From Echinicola soli (GTDB lineage Bacteria; Bacteroidota; Bacteroidia; Cytophagales; Cyclobacteriaceae): a stretch of 64,000 bases of DNA. Position 1 is the first letter of the stretch. Each line of letters begins with the position of its first letter. The notes under the pieces were generated by a model, which saw only the letters and a list, made by a program, of their open reading frames with translations, did no database searches and was not told where the DNA came from. A program made the translations under genes and the position numbers. Of this stretch, positions 1 to 9,717 are shown in pieces. The stretch lies in assembly GCF_006575665.1 (NCBI RefSeq), contig NZ_CP041253.1, positions 2,455,001 through 2,519,000 on the forward strand, read 5' to 3'.

Positions 1-3000
1 AATGCTGATATGGTTGTCTGTGCTTCACCATCCGGGAATTCGGAAAAGTCAAAGTCAAAGTTGATTTCTGGTGACATTAGTGGTCCGTCCAAGTCCATGA
101 TGACCTGAACAGGATACCTTCTGTACAGCTGTGCGTCCTCAAACTCTGAAGAAGTTTGGCTGTTTTGTAAACTGGTGAGCGAGACATTTTCCTTATAAGT
201 AGCTGTAATGTCCATAATTCCCCCATATGGATCGCCAAACCACGAGATCCTTCCGCCCGGTTTGATGTTAAATTGGCGGTTGATAATGTTGTATAGGGAG
301 AAATTGTATTTTGCATCGACGATTTCATAATTTCCTGTCATGTTGAAATTGCCTTGCGTGTCAATGTTCAGCGTGAGGTTTCCGCGTCCCCGTCCTTGGA
401 TGTTTTCGCCCGTTCTTGGGTCAATCTGGATTTCAGTGTACGCATCAGGGGTGACATCCAGTACAAAATTCATTCGGACATTTTTGATTTCCAGCTTCTC
501 TACCGTTTCCTCGATGTTGATTTGCCGAGTGGTGTCGCGGACGTTGATGATATTGATAAACTCTTCTTGGGCTTGGTTTTCAGTGGAGCCCAAGGGGATG
601 AAAATTTCCGTTTTAGGCTGCGTGGTGGCCCTCGCGGTGATGTCCAGGTTTTGTGCTGCACCAAAAATATCCAAAGTGCCGCTGGCAAAAGCGGTTCCAT
701 AAAAGAGACTATTGTCCTCCAGGGAAGTGTTCAGCACTTGGAAGTTATTTAAACTGGACGAGATGTCCAGGATGAAATCACTGAAGCCATCGTGGGCAAT
801 ACCTCCCGTCATCCGTGCAGTGTTGCCTTGGGGATCTGCGATATTGAGGCCTTTAAAGCTTATCTCATTTGGTGTGAAGGTGATGTTGCCATCTACGGTG
901 TAGCGCGTGTTAAGATAGTTGACGCGCACGGTGCCGCCGACAAGGGTGCCGACGCCTTGTACGATGGGCTGGGCCACCGTTCCTGACACATCGATGTCCC
1001 CAGAGGCTGTTCCGCTAAATTCCGTCAGGTAATCCGAAAGAAAGGGTTCCAAGATGTCAAGCTTGGTTTCGCTGAAATCCCCTTTAAGGGACAATTGATC
1101 ATTTTGGGTGTTGATGAAGCCTGTGACTTCAATGTTTTTTTGTGCTTCCCGTGTATTGGTCAGGCTGAGGTTTATTTTGTCGTTCTCAAAGTAGGTGGCC
1201 GCTTCTACGTTTCCTATCAAGAAGTTATTGACGGACAGGCTGTCCAGTACCAGGCTTCCATATGCCCCTGTCCGCTGCATGAAATTGTTAAAGGCAAAGA
1301 TCCCATTGGCCGTACCACTGTACGTTCTGGTCGCAAAAGTATTGATGAAGTCAAGGTTTACATCGTTAATCTCAAAACTCAGGATTTCGTCCGGATTTTC
1401 ATTGATACGGCCATTGAGTGCGAGAAACTGCCCATTGTTGGAGAGTTTTAAATTGTCCACATCGATCCGGTCTTGGGAAATGATGATGGAGTTTTCAGGG
1501 TCAAACTCCCAATAATTATCCAATATCTTGATGTCTGAAGGGGCAAAGACGATGGAAGTTTGGTCCTTTGACAGCTCTATTTGACTTTTAATTTGTGCAT
1601 AGCTATTGGTGTTCAATTGGTCTATGCCCAGATTGAAGTCAATAGCTGATTCATCCCAGATGGCTTCCATGCTGAGGTTGTTGAACACAATGTCCGGCGT
1701 CAGCTGCTGTTCTTTGGAGTTTATATAACATGCCGCCAATACTTCCCGCGAATTCTTGATTTTTGCCGTGTTAAAGTCCAGGTCATTTTGGAGAAAGAGC
1801 TTGTTGTCATATTGGATGGTGTCAATGCCAGCATAGAAGTTAAAGATGGTGTTTTCGGCGGTCTGGTAAAAGGCTCCTTCCACAGAGGTGTTTTTGGAGA
1901 TGTAAAGGGAGGGCTCGAAGAGCTGCAAGATGGGGTTAATATCGTGCAAGCTCATGTTGATGTCAATATTGTATTGATTGAGGTCATCGATGCGGCCGCT
2001 GGATTGGTCCAGTTCCGAATTGGTCAGGATATCGGAATAGTCGCTAAGTAAATGCTGAATGTCACCAACAACTTCCTTTGCATGGAAATTCCCCGATATA
2101 TTGGCCACCAGAAGGTCTGAATTGAGGGAAATCATTCTGGTTTCATCGGCAAAAACCGATTGGAAAAAGAAATTGTCAATGGTGAAATTCCTGCCTTGGT
2201 GGCTTATCAGCAGGTCCTTGAATCTGGCGATTCCTTCCAATTTGTCCAGATCGGTGCCTTTGGTGTCCAGATCCACCCCACCACTGACGAAATACTCTTC
2301 TTGTGTAAGGTTCAGTTGATCGAGAAAGGCAGTGTCTACTTTCATGTTAAGCCTTGCGGAATCTTTGGCATTTCTTAGGTCCAGTGTTCCTTGGACCTTC
2401 ATCTTTAGGTTAGGATCATTGATGGTCAATCGACCTCGGAACAAGTCTTTACCAAAGGTAGCGTTGGTCGTGATGCCTTTGTAATTGTATTGATTTATGC
2501 CTATGTTGTTTACACGGGCATCGAGGTTTACGAGTATGGACTCCAGTTTCGTGCCATTTCCACGAATGTTACCGCTCAGCGATACTTTTTGATAGGTTTT
2601 TTGATCGTTCAATAAGATGCCCAGATCAAGTGCTTCGACAGAAAGCTGCCCATAATATCTGGGTTGCTCTTTTTCTAACAGGTAATCCAGTCTGCCGGAT
2701 ATATTGCCTATGGCTGTTCTGAACTCACCTGTGGTCCTAAATCGAGAAAGGTATCCCGAAAAATCCGTATCAAAGTGAATGTCCTTAAATTTGGCGATTT
2801 CCTGCCTGGTCTTTCCGTCCAGATAGGGGGATAGGTCTTCGCTGGTAAGCATGGAATTGACCAGTGAAAGCTGGAAAAAGGTGCTGTCGATTTTTGGGAG
2901 TCCGTCAATGTGGAACTGGCCAAACAAGGCACTTCTCCTGCCAAACCTGATCAAAAGCTCTTCGGAATGCAGATTGCTGACTTTTCCGGATACATCACCA

Positions 3001-3995
3001 CTCAGGTAGATTCGGTCGTCAAAGTTAGGGATTTTGTCTGTGAAGTATTTTAGGTCTTTGATGTCCAGCACAGCTTCATCCAAGCTGGCATCGATGGTCA
3101 CCTGGTTATTGAAATCACTCAAGGAGCCGACACTGTCGTAGCTGAATTTCAGGTAATTCTTGATCACCGTCTCATTGGATTTGAAAAAGAGGTCCTCAAA
3201 CTCCATGGCCGTTTTAGAATAGGAAAACTGGGTCAGAAGCTGCTGGATTTCCACACCAGAGTTGACCTCCAATCCCCTCAGGTACCTGATTTCAAGAGAG
3301 ATTTTCCCCTCTTTTGACAGGAAATTCCTGGCTCCACCTACGAGGTTTCGGAAGCGGAGTCGTGTATAGTCAAAGCCATTTTCGATGGGCTCCTTTCTGT
3401 AATCAATAATGTCCAGAGAAACTTTTTCGAAGGACATTCTGCTGATAGAAAATTGGCTGGTACTTTCGTCTGTTTTCTTTTTCTTGGGAGCGAAAATACT
3501 GTTGAGTTCATTGATGAAATGAGAAATATTGGGCAACTGTTTTCCTTCATGGGTCAAAAACCTGAGCTGTCCACTCTCCAGCTGGATTTCATCGATGCCT
3601 GGCTGGTTTGGGTCGAGGATGGTGGAGGGAGAAAAATCCACGTACACACTTTCCAAGTTGGCCATGAGACTATCTTGCGGATCTCTCACTGTCAATCCTT
3701 TTAGGCTGAGGGCATCCCACCAACGGACATGGACATTCTGGATGGTAGTTTCAAATCCGGTTCGCTTGCTGAGCTGGCTTGCCAGAAACTGTGAAGCGAT
3801 GGTTTGAATGAAAGGAATGTGTAAGGAACCTGCGATTAGCAAAAATAAGACCAACAGGTAAACGAGAACTTTTAGTATCCTTCTGATGGTTTTCTTTAAG
3901 AATAAATTGAAGAAAACATAGGGAACCGATAAGATGCGTGATGCTCCCCCCCATGCTTTCTGCAAAAATTCCGTAACTTTCGATTTCTTTTCCAA
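1..3995 (-). CDS. tamB: TamB-family translocation/assembly protein, partial (C-terminus beyond the window)
   Basis: One minus-strand frame stays open from about 3995 to the window edge, some 1330 codons, with no stop or frameshift. The N-terminus is basic and has one membrane segment (VLVYLLVLFLLIAGSLHI, about residues 45-62). The rest is a long, Asp/Asn/Ser-rich series of short beta strands. The last part seen (for example MSPEINFDFDF) resembles the conserved TamB/DUF490 C-terminal domain. TamB proteins are inner-membrane anchored bridges that span the periplasm and serve outer-membrane assembly or lipid transfer. No in-frame ATG precedes the membrane segment; I chose TTG at 3995, giving a start that reads MEKKSKVTEF. 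It is divergent from tsaD with only 6 bp between the start codons. Family assignment is firm, the start is not. Confidence 0.85.
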   Translation of the reverse strand, partial: MEKKSKVTEFLQKAWGGASRILSVPYVFFNLFLKKTIRRILKVLVYLLVLFLLIAGSLHIPFIQTIASQFLASQLSKRTGFETTIQNVHVRWWDALSLKGLTVRDPQDSLMANLESVYVDFSPSTILDPNQPGIDEIQLESGQLRFLTHEGKQLPNISHFINELNSIFAPKKKKTDESTSQFSISRMSFEKVSLDIIDYRKEPIENGFDYTRLRFRNLVGGARNFLSKEGKISLEIRYLRGLEVNSGVEIQQLLTQFSYSKTAMEFEDLFFKSNETVIKNYLKFSYDSVGSLSDFNNQVTIDASLDEAVLDIKDLKYFTDKIPNFDDRIYLSGDVSGKVSNLHSEELLIRFGRRSALFGQFHIDGLPKIDSTFFQLSLVNSMLTSEDLSPYLDGKTRQEIAKFKDIHFDTDFSGYLSRFRTTGEFRTAIGNISGRLDYLLEKEQPRYYGQLSVEALDLGILLNDQKTYQKVSLSGNIRGNGTKLESILVNLDARVNNIGINQYNYKGITTNATFGKDLFRGRLTINDPNLKMKVQGTLDLRNAKDSARLNMKVDTAFLDQLNLTQEEYFVSGGVDLDTKGTDLDKLEGIARFKDLLISHQGRNFTIDNFFFQSVFADETRMISLNSDLLVANISGNFHAKEVVGDIQHLLSDYSDILTNSELDQSSGRIDDLNQYNIDINMSLHDINPILQLFEPSLYISKNTSVEGAFYQTAENTIFNFYAGIDTIQYDNKLFLQNDLDFNTAKIKNSREVLAACYINSKEQQLTPDIVFNNLSMEAIWDESAIDFNLGIDQLNTNSYAQIKSQIELSKDQTSIVFAPSDIKILDNYWEFDPENSIIISQDRIDVDNLKLSNNGQFLALNGRINENPDEILSFEINDVNLDFINTFATRTYSGTANGIFAFNNFMQRTGAYGSLVLDSLSVNNFLIGNVEAATYFENDKINLSLTNTREAQKNIEVTGFINTQNDQLSLKGDFSETKLDILEPFLSDYLTEFSGTASGDIDVSGTVAQPIVQGVGTLVGGTVRVNYLNTRYTVDGNITFTPNEISFKGLNIADPQGNTARMTGGIAHDGFSDFILDISSSLNNFQVLNTSLEDNSLFYGTAFASGTLDIFGAAQNLDITARATTQPKTEIFIPLGSTENQAQEEFINIINVRDTTRQINIEETVEKLEIKNVRMNFVLDVTPDAYTEIQIDPRTGENIQGRGRGNLTLNIDTQGNFNMTGNYEIVDAKYNFSLYNIINRQFNIKPGGRISWFGDPYGGIMDITATYKENVSLTSLQNSQTSSEFEDAQLYRRYPVQVIMDLDGPLMSPEINFDFDFSEFPDGEAQTTISA

Positions 3996-4001
3996 AGGAT
4001 T

Positions 4002-5009
4002 ATGAAGAATATTAATATACTTGCTATAGAGTCCTCTTGCGATGAGACCTCCGCCTCCATTATATCTAATGGCAAAATACTTAATAATATTGTCGCCACG
4101 CAATCTGTACATGAAAAATATGGAGGGGTAGTGCCTGAGTTGGCATCCAGGGCCCATCAGCAGCACCTCATTCCAGTCATCCATGAAGCAATTTCCACTG
4201 CTGGCATAGCACGGGAAGATCTATCTGCTGTGGCTTTTACGCGAGGCCCTGGATTGATGGGGTCACTGATGGTCGGTGTGTCTTTTGCAAAGTCCTTCGC
4301 CTATTCGCTGGGGATTCCGTTGATCGATGTAAACCATATGCAGGCGCATATTTTGGCACATTTTATTGATGAGCCCAAGCCCTCGTTTCCTTTTATTTGC
4401 CTGACCGTGAGTGGAGGGCATACCCAGCTGGTTTTGGTGAAGGATTACTTGGAAATGGAAGTGATCGGCGAAACGCTGGATGACGCGGTAGGAGAGGCTT
4501 TTGACAAGACAGCTAAGCTTCTGGGGCTACCTTATCCCGGTGGGCCATTGGTGGATAAATATGCGAAGGAAGGAAACCCACAAGCATATGAGTTTCCACT
4601 TTCGGAAATGCCAGGACTGAATTATTCTTTTAGTGGCATAAAAACTGCGGTGTTGTATTTCCTCCGGGACCGGCTGAAGGAGGATGCGGATTTTATTACC
4701 AGGAATATGGCCGATATCTGTGCTTCTGTGCAGTTTACCCTGATCAAAATGCTGATGCAAAAGCTAAAAAGAGCGGCCAGGGAGCATAAGGTAAAGGAAA
4801 TTGCCATCGCCGGAGGTGTTTCAGCCAATTCCGGACTAAGGGCCGAGCTGAATAACCTTGCCGGAGAGTTGGGGTGGAAGGTTTATGTGCCCAAGTTTGA
4901 GTATTGCACGGATAATGCCGCTATGATCGCGATGGCTGCACATTATAGATACCTGAAAGGCGAATTTTGTGGTTTGGACGTTAGTCCTATCGCCAAGATG
5001 AAGTTGTAA
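4002..5009 (+). CDS. tsaD: tRNA N6-adenosine threonylcarbamoyltransferase TsaD
   Basis: TsaD transfers the threonylcarbamoyl group to A37 of tRNAs that read ANN codons, working in the cytoplasm with TsaB and TsaE. The protein is 335 residues, the usual length. It shows the ASKHA nucleotide-binding fold and the family motifs: AIESSCDETS near the start, the metal-binding HMQAH (H112 and H116), SGGHTQLVLV, GEAFDKTAKLLGLPYPGGP and GGVSANSGLR. The ATG follows AAAGGA closely. It begins 6 bp from the divergent tamB start, so its promoter must overlap the tamB reading frame. smpB follows after 39 bp, and the two may be co-transcribed. Confidence 0.97.
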   Translation: MKNINILAIESSCDETSASIISNGKILNNIVATQSVHEKYGGVVPELASRAHQQHLIPVIHEAISTAGIAREDLSAVAFTRGPGLMGSLMVGVSFAKSFAYSLGIPLIDVNHMQAHILAHFIDEPKPSFPFICLTVSGGHTQLVLVKDYLEMEVIGETLDDAVGEAFDKTAKLLGLPYPGGPLVDKYAKEGNPQAYEFPLSEMPGLNYSFSGIKTAVLYFLRDRLKEDADFITRNMADICASVQFTLIKMLMQKLKRAAREHKVKEIAIAGGVSANSGLRAELNNLAGELGWKVYVPKFEYCTDNAAMIAMAAHYRYLKGEFCGLDVSPIAKMKL

Positions 5010-5048
5010 GATTGGAGAGATTGTAAGGTTGTAAAATTGTAAGATTAC
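5010..5048 (+). repeat. Short tandem TTGTAAR units between tsaD and smpB
   Basis: The spacer is built largely from a 7-8 base unit, ATTGTAAG / GTTGTAAG / GTTGTAAA / ATTGTAAG, that starts at the tsaD stop and runs to the smpB start. Similar short-period spacers occur elsewhere in the window. No hairpin or promoter is clear in it. Confidence 0.55.
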
Positions 5049-5513
5049 ATGAAAAAAGAAAATAGATTCAGTAAGATCGTCAATATCAAAAACCGTAAGG
5101 CAAGTTTTGAATACGAGTTTTTGGATAAATATGTAGCGGGGATTTCCCTTAAAGGAACAGAGATCAAGTCTATTCGCGAGGGGAAAGTGTCTCTGAAAGA
5201 AGCTTATTGTTATTTCAAAAGGGGAGAGTTGTTCATCAAACAAATGCACATTTCACCCTATACCCAAGCGGCCCACTTTAACCATGATGCCGTGAGGGAA
5301 CGTAAACTGTTGTTAAATCGAAAAGAGCTTGATAAATTAGAAAGTAAATTGACCGAAAAGGGGCTTTCTGTGATTCCTGTTCGTATATTTATCAATGACA
5401 GGGGGTTGGCAAAGGTGGAGATTGCCCTTGGTAGAGGTAAAAAACTTCATGACAAACGTCAGGATATAAAAAGGAAAGATGCAAAACGAGAACTTGACCG
5501 AATGGCCTATTGA
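5049..5513 (+). CDS. smpB: SsrA-binding protein SmpB
   Basis: SmpB binds tmRNA and brings it to stalled ribosomes for trans-translation. The 154-residue length is normal. The beta-barrel core has the family signature (ASFEYEFLDKYVAGISLKGT, then EIKSIREGKVSLKEAY and the HISPYTQ segment). The C-terminal basic tail (GRGKKLHDKRQDIKRKDAKR) enters the ribosomal mRNA channel in known structures. The next gene starts inside it, overlapping by 35 nt, so the two are probably translationally linked. The tmRNA gene is not in this window. Confidence 0.97.
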   Translation: MKKENRFSKIVNIKNRKASFEYEFLDKYVAGISLKGTEIKSIREGKVSLKEAYCYFKRGELFIKQMHISPYTQAAHFNHDAVRERKLLLNRKELDKLESKLTEKGLSVIPVRIFINDRGLAKVEIALGRGKKLHDKRQDIKRKDAKRELDRMAY

Positions 5514-6288
5514 ACATCAGTTTGGAATCTGCAGGATGAGCTTGGTGAGCATATACCTGGAACCTACACGGGGTACGGGCCTGATCACTCAATTGCTATT
5601 CGGCGAAACCTATGAAGTGCTGGGGATAACTGGCGATGAAAAATGGCTCAAGGTGAAGACCACCGAGGGATTGTCGACTGGGTGGATGTTCAGGGCGCAG
5701 CACCATAGCATCAGTGAAGAGGATTTTTATTTTTATAACCACGAAGATTATCAGGTAGTCACCTCTCCAGTATCTACCGTGAAATACCAGGGAGAGCAGA
5801 TCTATATTTTAGCAGGCAGCCATCTTCACATTGGATCAATTGAGCTTTTTGACATGGGAGGGGTGCTGGAGTTTAAAGGAAATACTCGCCATGTCAAGGA
5901 TAAGGCTACCCGCGAGGAGCTCACTTCCATGGCCAAGTTATTTATGCATGTGCCCTTTCTGTCCGGCGGAAGGGGCTTTTTTGGTATTGGGGCAGGGAGT
6001 TTTATTCAGTTGGCCTATAAAATGTCTGGTTATAAAGCTCCAAAGTTCATTTCGAAGCTAATGGAATCCGGAAAAAGTGTAGATGAAAAGAAAATCCAAC
6101 TTGGAGATATTGTAATATTTGGAAATAACAAAGATATTCCGCATCATGCAGGAATATATGTGGGTGAAAATCAGGTGATTCATGTGTGGGGGCTGGTTAG
6201 GGTAGATAAAATCAAACTCGATGGCTCTGTAATGGTAAGAAACAATTCACCTTTATATAGGGTTTTGGATATCAGGAGTGTATTATAG
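5479..6288 (+). CDS. NlpC/P60-fold protein with SH3 domain, catalytic cysteine replaced
   Basis: 269 residues. The N-terminal part (about 15-75) resembles the bacterial SH3 domain of Bacteroidota C40 endopeptidases (FGICRMSLVS, LLFGETYEVL, WLKVKTTEG). The C-terminal half (about 145-265) aligns with the NlpC/P60 peptidase domain, which normally cuts peptidoglycan stem peptides. The usual GIDCSGF becomes GIGAGSF, so the nucleophile is Ala172. The two expected His positions are still present (HHAGIYVG and VIHVWG). The protein is therefore probably not an active Cys peptidase; it may bind cell wall or regulate. I kept the upstream start because the GIC motif lies ahead of the next Met. No signal peptide is evident. 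It overlaps smpB by 35 nt and is followed by an HNH gene 2 nt later. Confidence 0.85.
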   Translation: MQNENLTEWPIEHQFGICRMSLVSIYLEPTRGTGLITQLLFGETYEVLGITGDEKWLKVKTTEGLSTGWMFRAQHHSISEEDFYFYNHEDYQVVTSPVSTVKYQGEQIYILAGSHLHIGSIELFDMGGVLEFKGNTRHVKDKATREELTSMAKLFMHVPFLSGGRGFFGIGAGSFIQLAYKMSGYKAPKFISKLMESGKSVDEKKIQLGDIVIFGNNKDIPHHAGIYVGENQVIHVWGLVRVDKIKLDGSVMVRNNSPLYRVLDIRSVL

Positions 6289-6290
6289 AA

Positions 6291-6806
6291 ATGGAAAAAA
6301 AGGTACTTGTGCTTAACCTGGATCACACGCCCATTGCCGTGGTCAATGTTCAAAAAGCGATGATACTCACGCTCTTGGAAAAAGTGAGCGTATTGGCGGA
6401 TTATCCTTTGCTGAGCATTCGTACGATTGACAGGGAATTTAAATATCCTGCTGTTGTACGACTGGACGAGTACAGAAATGTCCCTTACCGTGGAGTGCTG
6501 CTGACCAGAAGCAATCTCTTTAAGAGGGATGATAACGAGTGCCAATACTGTGGATCACCCAAACACCTGACGGTAGATCATGTCATTCCACGTTCAAAAG
6601 GCGGCAAAAGCAGTTGGGCCAACTTGATCACCGCATGCCACCGATGCAACGTCCAAAAGGGGGATAAAACTCCTGAGGAAGTGGGGATGTTAATGCGAAA
6701 GAAGCCGTTTAAGCCCACGTTGGCTTATTTTTTAGCAGATTACGCAGAAAGAAATGCTGAGGAGTGGATTCCTTTCCTTAGCTCCAGGGCGGTGGAGGCA
6801 GGTTGA
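6291..6806 (+). CDS. HNH endonuclease family protein
   Basis: 171 residues. The HNH nuclease domain lies at about 82-135, with CQYCGSPKHLTVDHVIPRSK followed by the Asn-containing NLITACHRCN. Paired CxxC motifs bind a structural zinc, and the DH pair plus Asn and His form the metal-dependent nuclease site. Stand-alone HNH proteins of this type are widespread in Bacteroidota chromosomes, and their cellular role is not settled. The gene lies 2 nt after the NlpC/P60-fold gene, in one operon with tsaD-smpB. It carries no phage or toxin domain. Confidence 0.9.
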   Translation: MEKKVLVLNLDHTPIAVVNVQKAMILTLLEKVSVLADYPLLSIRTIDREFKYPAVVRLDEYRNVPYRGVLLTRSNLFKRDDNECQYCGSPKHLTVDHVIPRSKGGKSSWANLITACHRCNVQKGDKTPEEVGMLMRKKPFKPTLAYFLADYAERNAEEWIPFLSSRAVEAG

Positions 6807-6902
6807 TTTTTTGGTTTTAGAAAACTATTTGGTTGAGGCTCGTAGCCAATGCTATAAGCCTCAAAGAGCTATTGGATCAATAGCGCTGAATTTCCTCTTA
6901 TT

Positions 6903-8092
6903 TCAGAAAACAGAATAGCCGAAAATTAGGGAAAAGGAACTGTAGTATGAGTTGGTATTAAGTTCGAATAGAAGCCCCTTTTCATTAGGTGCCGGGCTTC
7001 TATATTTATTCTGTTATTGTATTTATACCCTATTCCACCAGTAAAATTGATTGTCGATAGTTCATAATTGTAAGTTTCAATTGTACTGCCATCTTGACGC
7101 GTAGATGTGATTGAGGAATCAAAACCTAAATCCATTACCAAAGCTGCATTGACGTACAACTTGGACTTTTCGTCGATAAATAGATAATAGCGTACGCCCG
7201 TAGGGATTTCGATTGATTTATAATCAATCGCGCTGGTTAGGACGCCGCCTGAAATGATCGGGCTTTCTACGGTTATTTGGTCATTAAATTGGCGGTATGT
7301 TGGTTCTATGAAGAGTGACCATTTTCTTTTATTACCGGGCAATATGTATTCTAGCTCTAGGCCGATTGCCACAGATATATGGTTTTAATACTAAAACGCT
7401 TGATTGCAGAAGAACTTTCGGTCTTAAGGTTGGCTAAATTTATACGAGGCCGTATGCTTAGGTGAAAATCACCTGAATGCCGGCTTTCTTGGTAAATATT
7501 TCTTAAATCATCGTTCCAGTTGTTATAATCTATAAAGTAATTTTAGCGTATTTTAAATCACTCCATAGCTGTTGCCTGTACCTATTATTGGTACCAATTT
7601 TATTTCCGTTGTCTATTTTTGATTTAAGGTCGTAAATCCTGTATTTTTTATAGATAAGTTGCTTTATGGAATCATTCTCAATACTGTAGAAATACCTTCT
7701 GATATTGCTGTCCTGATAATACAGCAAGTTTGCCTTGCCTTCCACTAATAATTCTAGAAATAATCGTTCCTTTTTGAACAAAGGTGCACGGGAGTCACTA
7801 AGGGATGTTACATTATCACTGGAGCGGTCTATGTTAACGGTGCTTCTTATGTACCGTCCTCTATTATAAATACCGAACTCACTTGTTGAGTCAATCGAAA
7901 CTGTTATAATCCCGCTTTGGTGGCTTTGTTTAAAATCAAATTTATCAGGGGTGTTTGTCCAATCTTCATTTTTGATCAATCCTTCAAATTTCTGACCCGT
8001 TTCGTTTATGTAATAACCTTTTTCGTAATTGATTTGCGCATAAACTTCTATGGTAAAAAAGACAAGAAAGGGAAAGAACAGTAGTTTTTCAT
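6903..8092 (-). pseudogene. Decayed outer-membrane beta-barrel protein gene with four frameshifts
   Basis: Read across frames, this minus-strand stretch encodes one protein of about 395 residues. It has a signal peptide (reads LLFFPFLVFFTIEVYAQ after correction), a mature start INYEKGYYINETGQKFEGLI, a middle domain and a C-terminal barrel ending SSFSLIFGYSVF before TGA. Four single-base losses break it. One lies in the A run right after the ATG at 8090-8092, one near 7530 (KIT then FIDYNNW), one near 7377 and one near 6940, just before the last strands. Two fragments remain open (7530-7979 and 6926-7372). It resembles porin-family/PorT-like barrels. Neighbouring genes are intact, so true decay is more likely than a general sequence error. 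Confidence 0.75.
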
Positions 8093-8322
8093 GATGAACG
8101 ATGTCAAATAGGGTGAAGATTTATAGTTGTGAAATTAAGGCCAAAAACATAGAATAAGCAAGGTGTAAAAAACTAGTTTTGTTGCCTTTGTGTCCTGATT
8201 TTCCGATTTATCTCAGATGGCTCCCAGGTTAAATGCATTTTCCCTGAGATTGCCTCGGTATGTTGGTTTATTTTCTACAGAAATTTTTATATTGGCTTTT
8301 TTAACCAAAACCCAGACAACCA

Positions 8323-9639
8323 GTGACAGTACTCTTTGTTCTCCTGAGCATTTTATTGCTAGTTTTACTTATCGTATGGGCCAAACTCAATCCGTTTTTG
8401 GCATTTTTAATTACTTCTATTGTGGCCGGATTACTGTTGGGTATACCGCCGGAGCAAGTGGCCGTGTCTGTGCAGCAGGGAATGGGAAGCCTCTTAGGGG
8501 ATTTGGTGATTATAATAACGATGGGAGCCATGCTCGGAAAGTTGGTGGCAGATAGTGGTGCTGCGCAGCGGATAGCTGACTTTTTGATGCGGATTTTTGG
8601 GAAGAAGTATATTCACTGGGCCATGATGCTGACCGGTCTGGTGGTGGGCATACCCTTGTTTTATAATGTAGGCTTTGTCTTATTAGTGCCACTGGTTTTT
8701 ACCGTGGCCCATCAATATAAGCTTTCGGCGGTGTATGTAGGGATTCCATTGCTGGCAGCCTTGTCGGTGACGCATGGGTTTTTGCCGCCACACCCATCTC
8801 CGGCAGCACTCGTTGCTCAGTTTGACGCCAATATGGGGATGACATTGCTTTATGGAATGATAGTGGCTGTCCCTACGATTTTAATTGCAGGGCCATTATT
8901 TGCGAGATATTTAAAGAGCATTCCTGCCAGCCCCCTGAAGAGTTTCCGTGCCAGTAGCAAGCCGGAGGAAGAATTGCCGGGTACATTGAATAGCTTTTTG
9001 TCTGCCTTGCTGCCTGTAGTGTTGTTGGTAGGGACGACGGTGTTATTGATGCAGACGGATGAGGGAAGCGTGTTTTATGGGTATATTGCATTTATGGCAG
9101 ATCCGGGGATGGTGATGCTGTTTTCCTTGCTGGTAGCGACATTTACACTGGGACTGCATCAGGGGATGAAGATGAAGCACTTGATGGATATTTATGTGGA
9201 TTCGGTGAAAGAGGTGGCCATGATTATTCTTATTGTTGCGGGAGCGGGAGCTTTGAAGCAGGTGCTGATGGACAGTGGTGTGAGCCAGGTGATTGCAGAT
9301 GGACTGGAAGGATGGGATGTGCATCCGCTGGTGCTGGCCTGGACGATTACAGCCGTGATCAGGGTTTGTGTGGGATCAGCGACGGTAGCCGGCCTGACCA
9401 CAGCTGGAATCATTGGCCCATTGATTCAAGATACGGGAGTGGATCCCAATTTGGTGGTTTTGGCCATTGGAGCAGGGAGCTTGATGTTTTCCCACTTTAA
9501 TGATGCTGGATTCTGGATGTACAAGGAGTTTTTCAATGTCAGTATAAAGGATACCATCAAATCATGGTCTGTCATGGAGACAATTGTGGCGGTGGTGGGA
9601 TTGGTTGGAGTAATGGTGCTGGATGGTCTGATAGGTTAA
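8323..9639 (+). CDS. GntP/DsdX-family H+ symporter
   Basis: 438 residues, about 12 hydrophobic segments, the expected size for the gluconate:H+ symporter family. Family-like stretches are KLNPFLAFLITSIVAGLLLG near the start, the GMGSLLGDLVII loop, THGFLPPHPSPAAL near residue 150, and the C-terminal SLMFSHFNDAGFWMYKEFF. The start is GTG. GntP members take up gluconate and other sugar acids, but E. coli DsdX of the same family carries D-serine. The downstream genes (Rid protein, fold-III PLP enzyme, dipeptidase) favour a D-amino acid substrate here and no sugar-acid gene is nearby. Family call is firm; substrate is inference. Confidence 0.88.
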   Translation: MTVLFVLLSILLLVLLIVWAKLNPFLAFLITSIVAGLLLGIPPEQVAVSVQQGMGSLLGDLVIIITMGAMLGKLVADSGAAQRIADFLMRIFGKKYIHWAMMLTGLVVGIPLFYNVGFVLLVPLVFTVAHQYKLSAVYVGIPLLAALSVTHGFLPPHPSPAALVAQFDANMGMTLLYGMIVAVPTILIAGPLFARYLKSIPASPLKSFRASSKPEEELPGTLNSFLSALLPVVLLVGTTVLLMQTDEGSVFYGYIAFMADPGMVMLFSLLVATFTLGLHQGMKMKHLMDIYVDSVKEVAMIILIVAGAGALKQVLMDSGVSQVIADGLEGWDVHPLVLAWTITAVIRVCVGSATVAGLTTAGIIGPLIQDTGVDPNLVVLAIGAGSLMFSHFNDAGFWMYKEFFNVSIKDTIKSWSVMETIVAVVGLVGVMVLDGLIG

Positions 9640-9717
9640 AATGTGTTAATGTTGGAAGGTTTTAAGGTGAAAATACAGGGAGATAGAAGTGAATAATTCA
9701 ATAACTAGTAAAATAAT

